NCBI GenBank assembly: GCA_038107835.1
Contig: JAYNHH010000052.1
Location: forward strand, 1-6,644
Source of the DNA: MED-G116 sp038107835
Lineage (GTDB): Bacteria; Pseudomonadota; Alphaproteobacteria; Puniceispirillales; Puniceispirillaceae
Direction of reading: 5' to 3'
DNA: 6,644 nt
This document shows positions 6,514 through 6,644 of this stretch, piece after piece (position 1 is the first letter of the stretch; each line of letters opens with the position of its first letter). The position numbers were made by a program, and so were the translations under genes. The notes beneath the pieces were generated by a model. That model was not told the origin of the DNA, searched no databases, and saw only the letters and a program-made list of their open reading frames with translations.

Positions 6514-6554
6514 CCCGCCATCCATGAATGCGGGCTTCATCTCCCGCCGTTGCA

Positions 6555-6644
6555 GGAGGGGTGGCCGAGCGGTTTAAGGCGCACGCCTGGAAAGCGTGTT
6601 GGGGTTAACGCCCCTCCGGGGTTCGAATCCCCGTCCCTCCGCCA
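6555..6644 (+). tRNA. tRNA-Ser, anticodon GGA
   Basis: A class II tRNA of 90 bases including encoded CCA, reading UCC (and UCU by wobble). The acceptor stem GGAGGGG (6555-6561) pairs with TCCCTCC (6634-6640), with one G-T pair, discriminator G and CCA at 6642-6644. The anticodon stem CACGC/GCGTG (6582-6586 and 6594-6598) encloses loop CTGGAAA with anticodon GGA at 6589-6591. The long variable arm is built on GGGG...CCCC, and the T arm is CGGGG-TTCGAAT-CCCCG. The large variable arm and anticodon both specify serine. Confidence 0.98.

Larger units (their letters stand above)
6150..6554 (+). other. Stretch between degraded lipoprotein gene and tRNA-Ser
   Basis: I see no recognisable gene here. 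The lipoprotein frame stays open from 6150 to a TGA at 6486-6488 and gives hydrophilic, unrecognised sequence. It may be a further eroded part of the same gene: GAGCCGCCGGAA recurs at 6012-6023 and 6291-6302, 93 codons apart and in frame. The rest holds a possible small ORF (6391-6510), a possible tRNA promoter, and alternative CCCGC/GCGGG stems at 6514-6547. Confidence 0.5.

Overview
The window looks like a piece of an alphaproteobacterial chromosome. A type-2 leuA, a lepA with alphaproteobacterial-looking sequence and a tRNA-Ser with encoded CCA are all readable. The remains of a lipoprotein opening with LAAC plus a glycine run, followed by an APPGSTVISP-type segment, resemble large surface proteins I associate with marine groups such as SAR116. 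That placement rests on remembered style, not on a search.

Layout. Positions 1-473 (minus) hold the N-terminal 157 codons of a secreted PQQ-dependent aldose/sugar dehydrogenase that runs off the left edge. Positions 516-2219 (minus) hold leuA, complete, 42 bases upstream of the dehydrogenase and co-directional with it. A ~290-base divergent spacer separates leuA from lepA (2511-4313, plus). That spacer contains a possible 43-residue ORF whose stop overlaps the lepA start as ATGA. A small two-helix membrane protein of unknown function (4376-4747, minus) converges on lepA.

From about 4750 to 6554 the character changes. Two possible back-to-back promoters, each associated with a short inverted repeat, are followed by a plus-strand lipoprotein gene that appears dead. 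One reading frame encodes a lipoprotein signal, a 12-glycine tract, a Ca-loop-like segment, an APPGSTVISP segment, a proline/acid linker and a cadherin-like segment. It is broken by TAG at 5313, TGA at 5841 and TGA at 6147, with no obvious frameshift in the recognisable part. Downstream sequence up to a TGA at 6486 is also open in this frame but is not recognisable. A short aromatic-rich ORF (6391-6510) in another frame may or may not be real.

The window ends exactly at the CCA of tRNA-Ser(GGA) (6555-6644).

Functionally, the core genes are housekeeping: leucine biosynthesis, ribosome-associated GTPase and serine decoding. The dehydrogenase is a periplasmic oxidative enzyme that may be co-transcribed with leuA. 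I see no phage, CRISPR, transposase or defence genes. The most noteworthy part is the decaying surface lipoprotein beside a tRNA gene, plus a few small-ORF and regulatory candidates. I do not see convincing evidence of a new multi-gene system.
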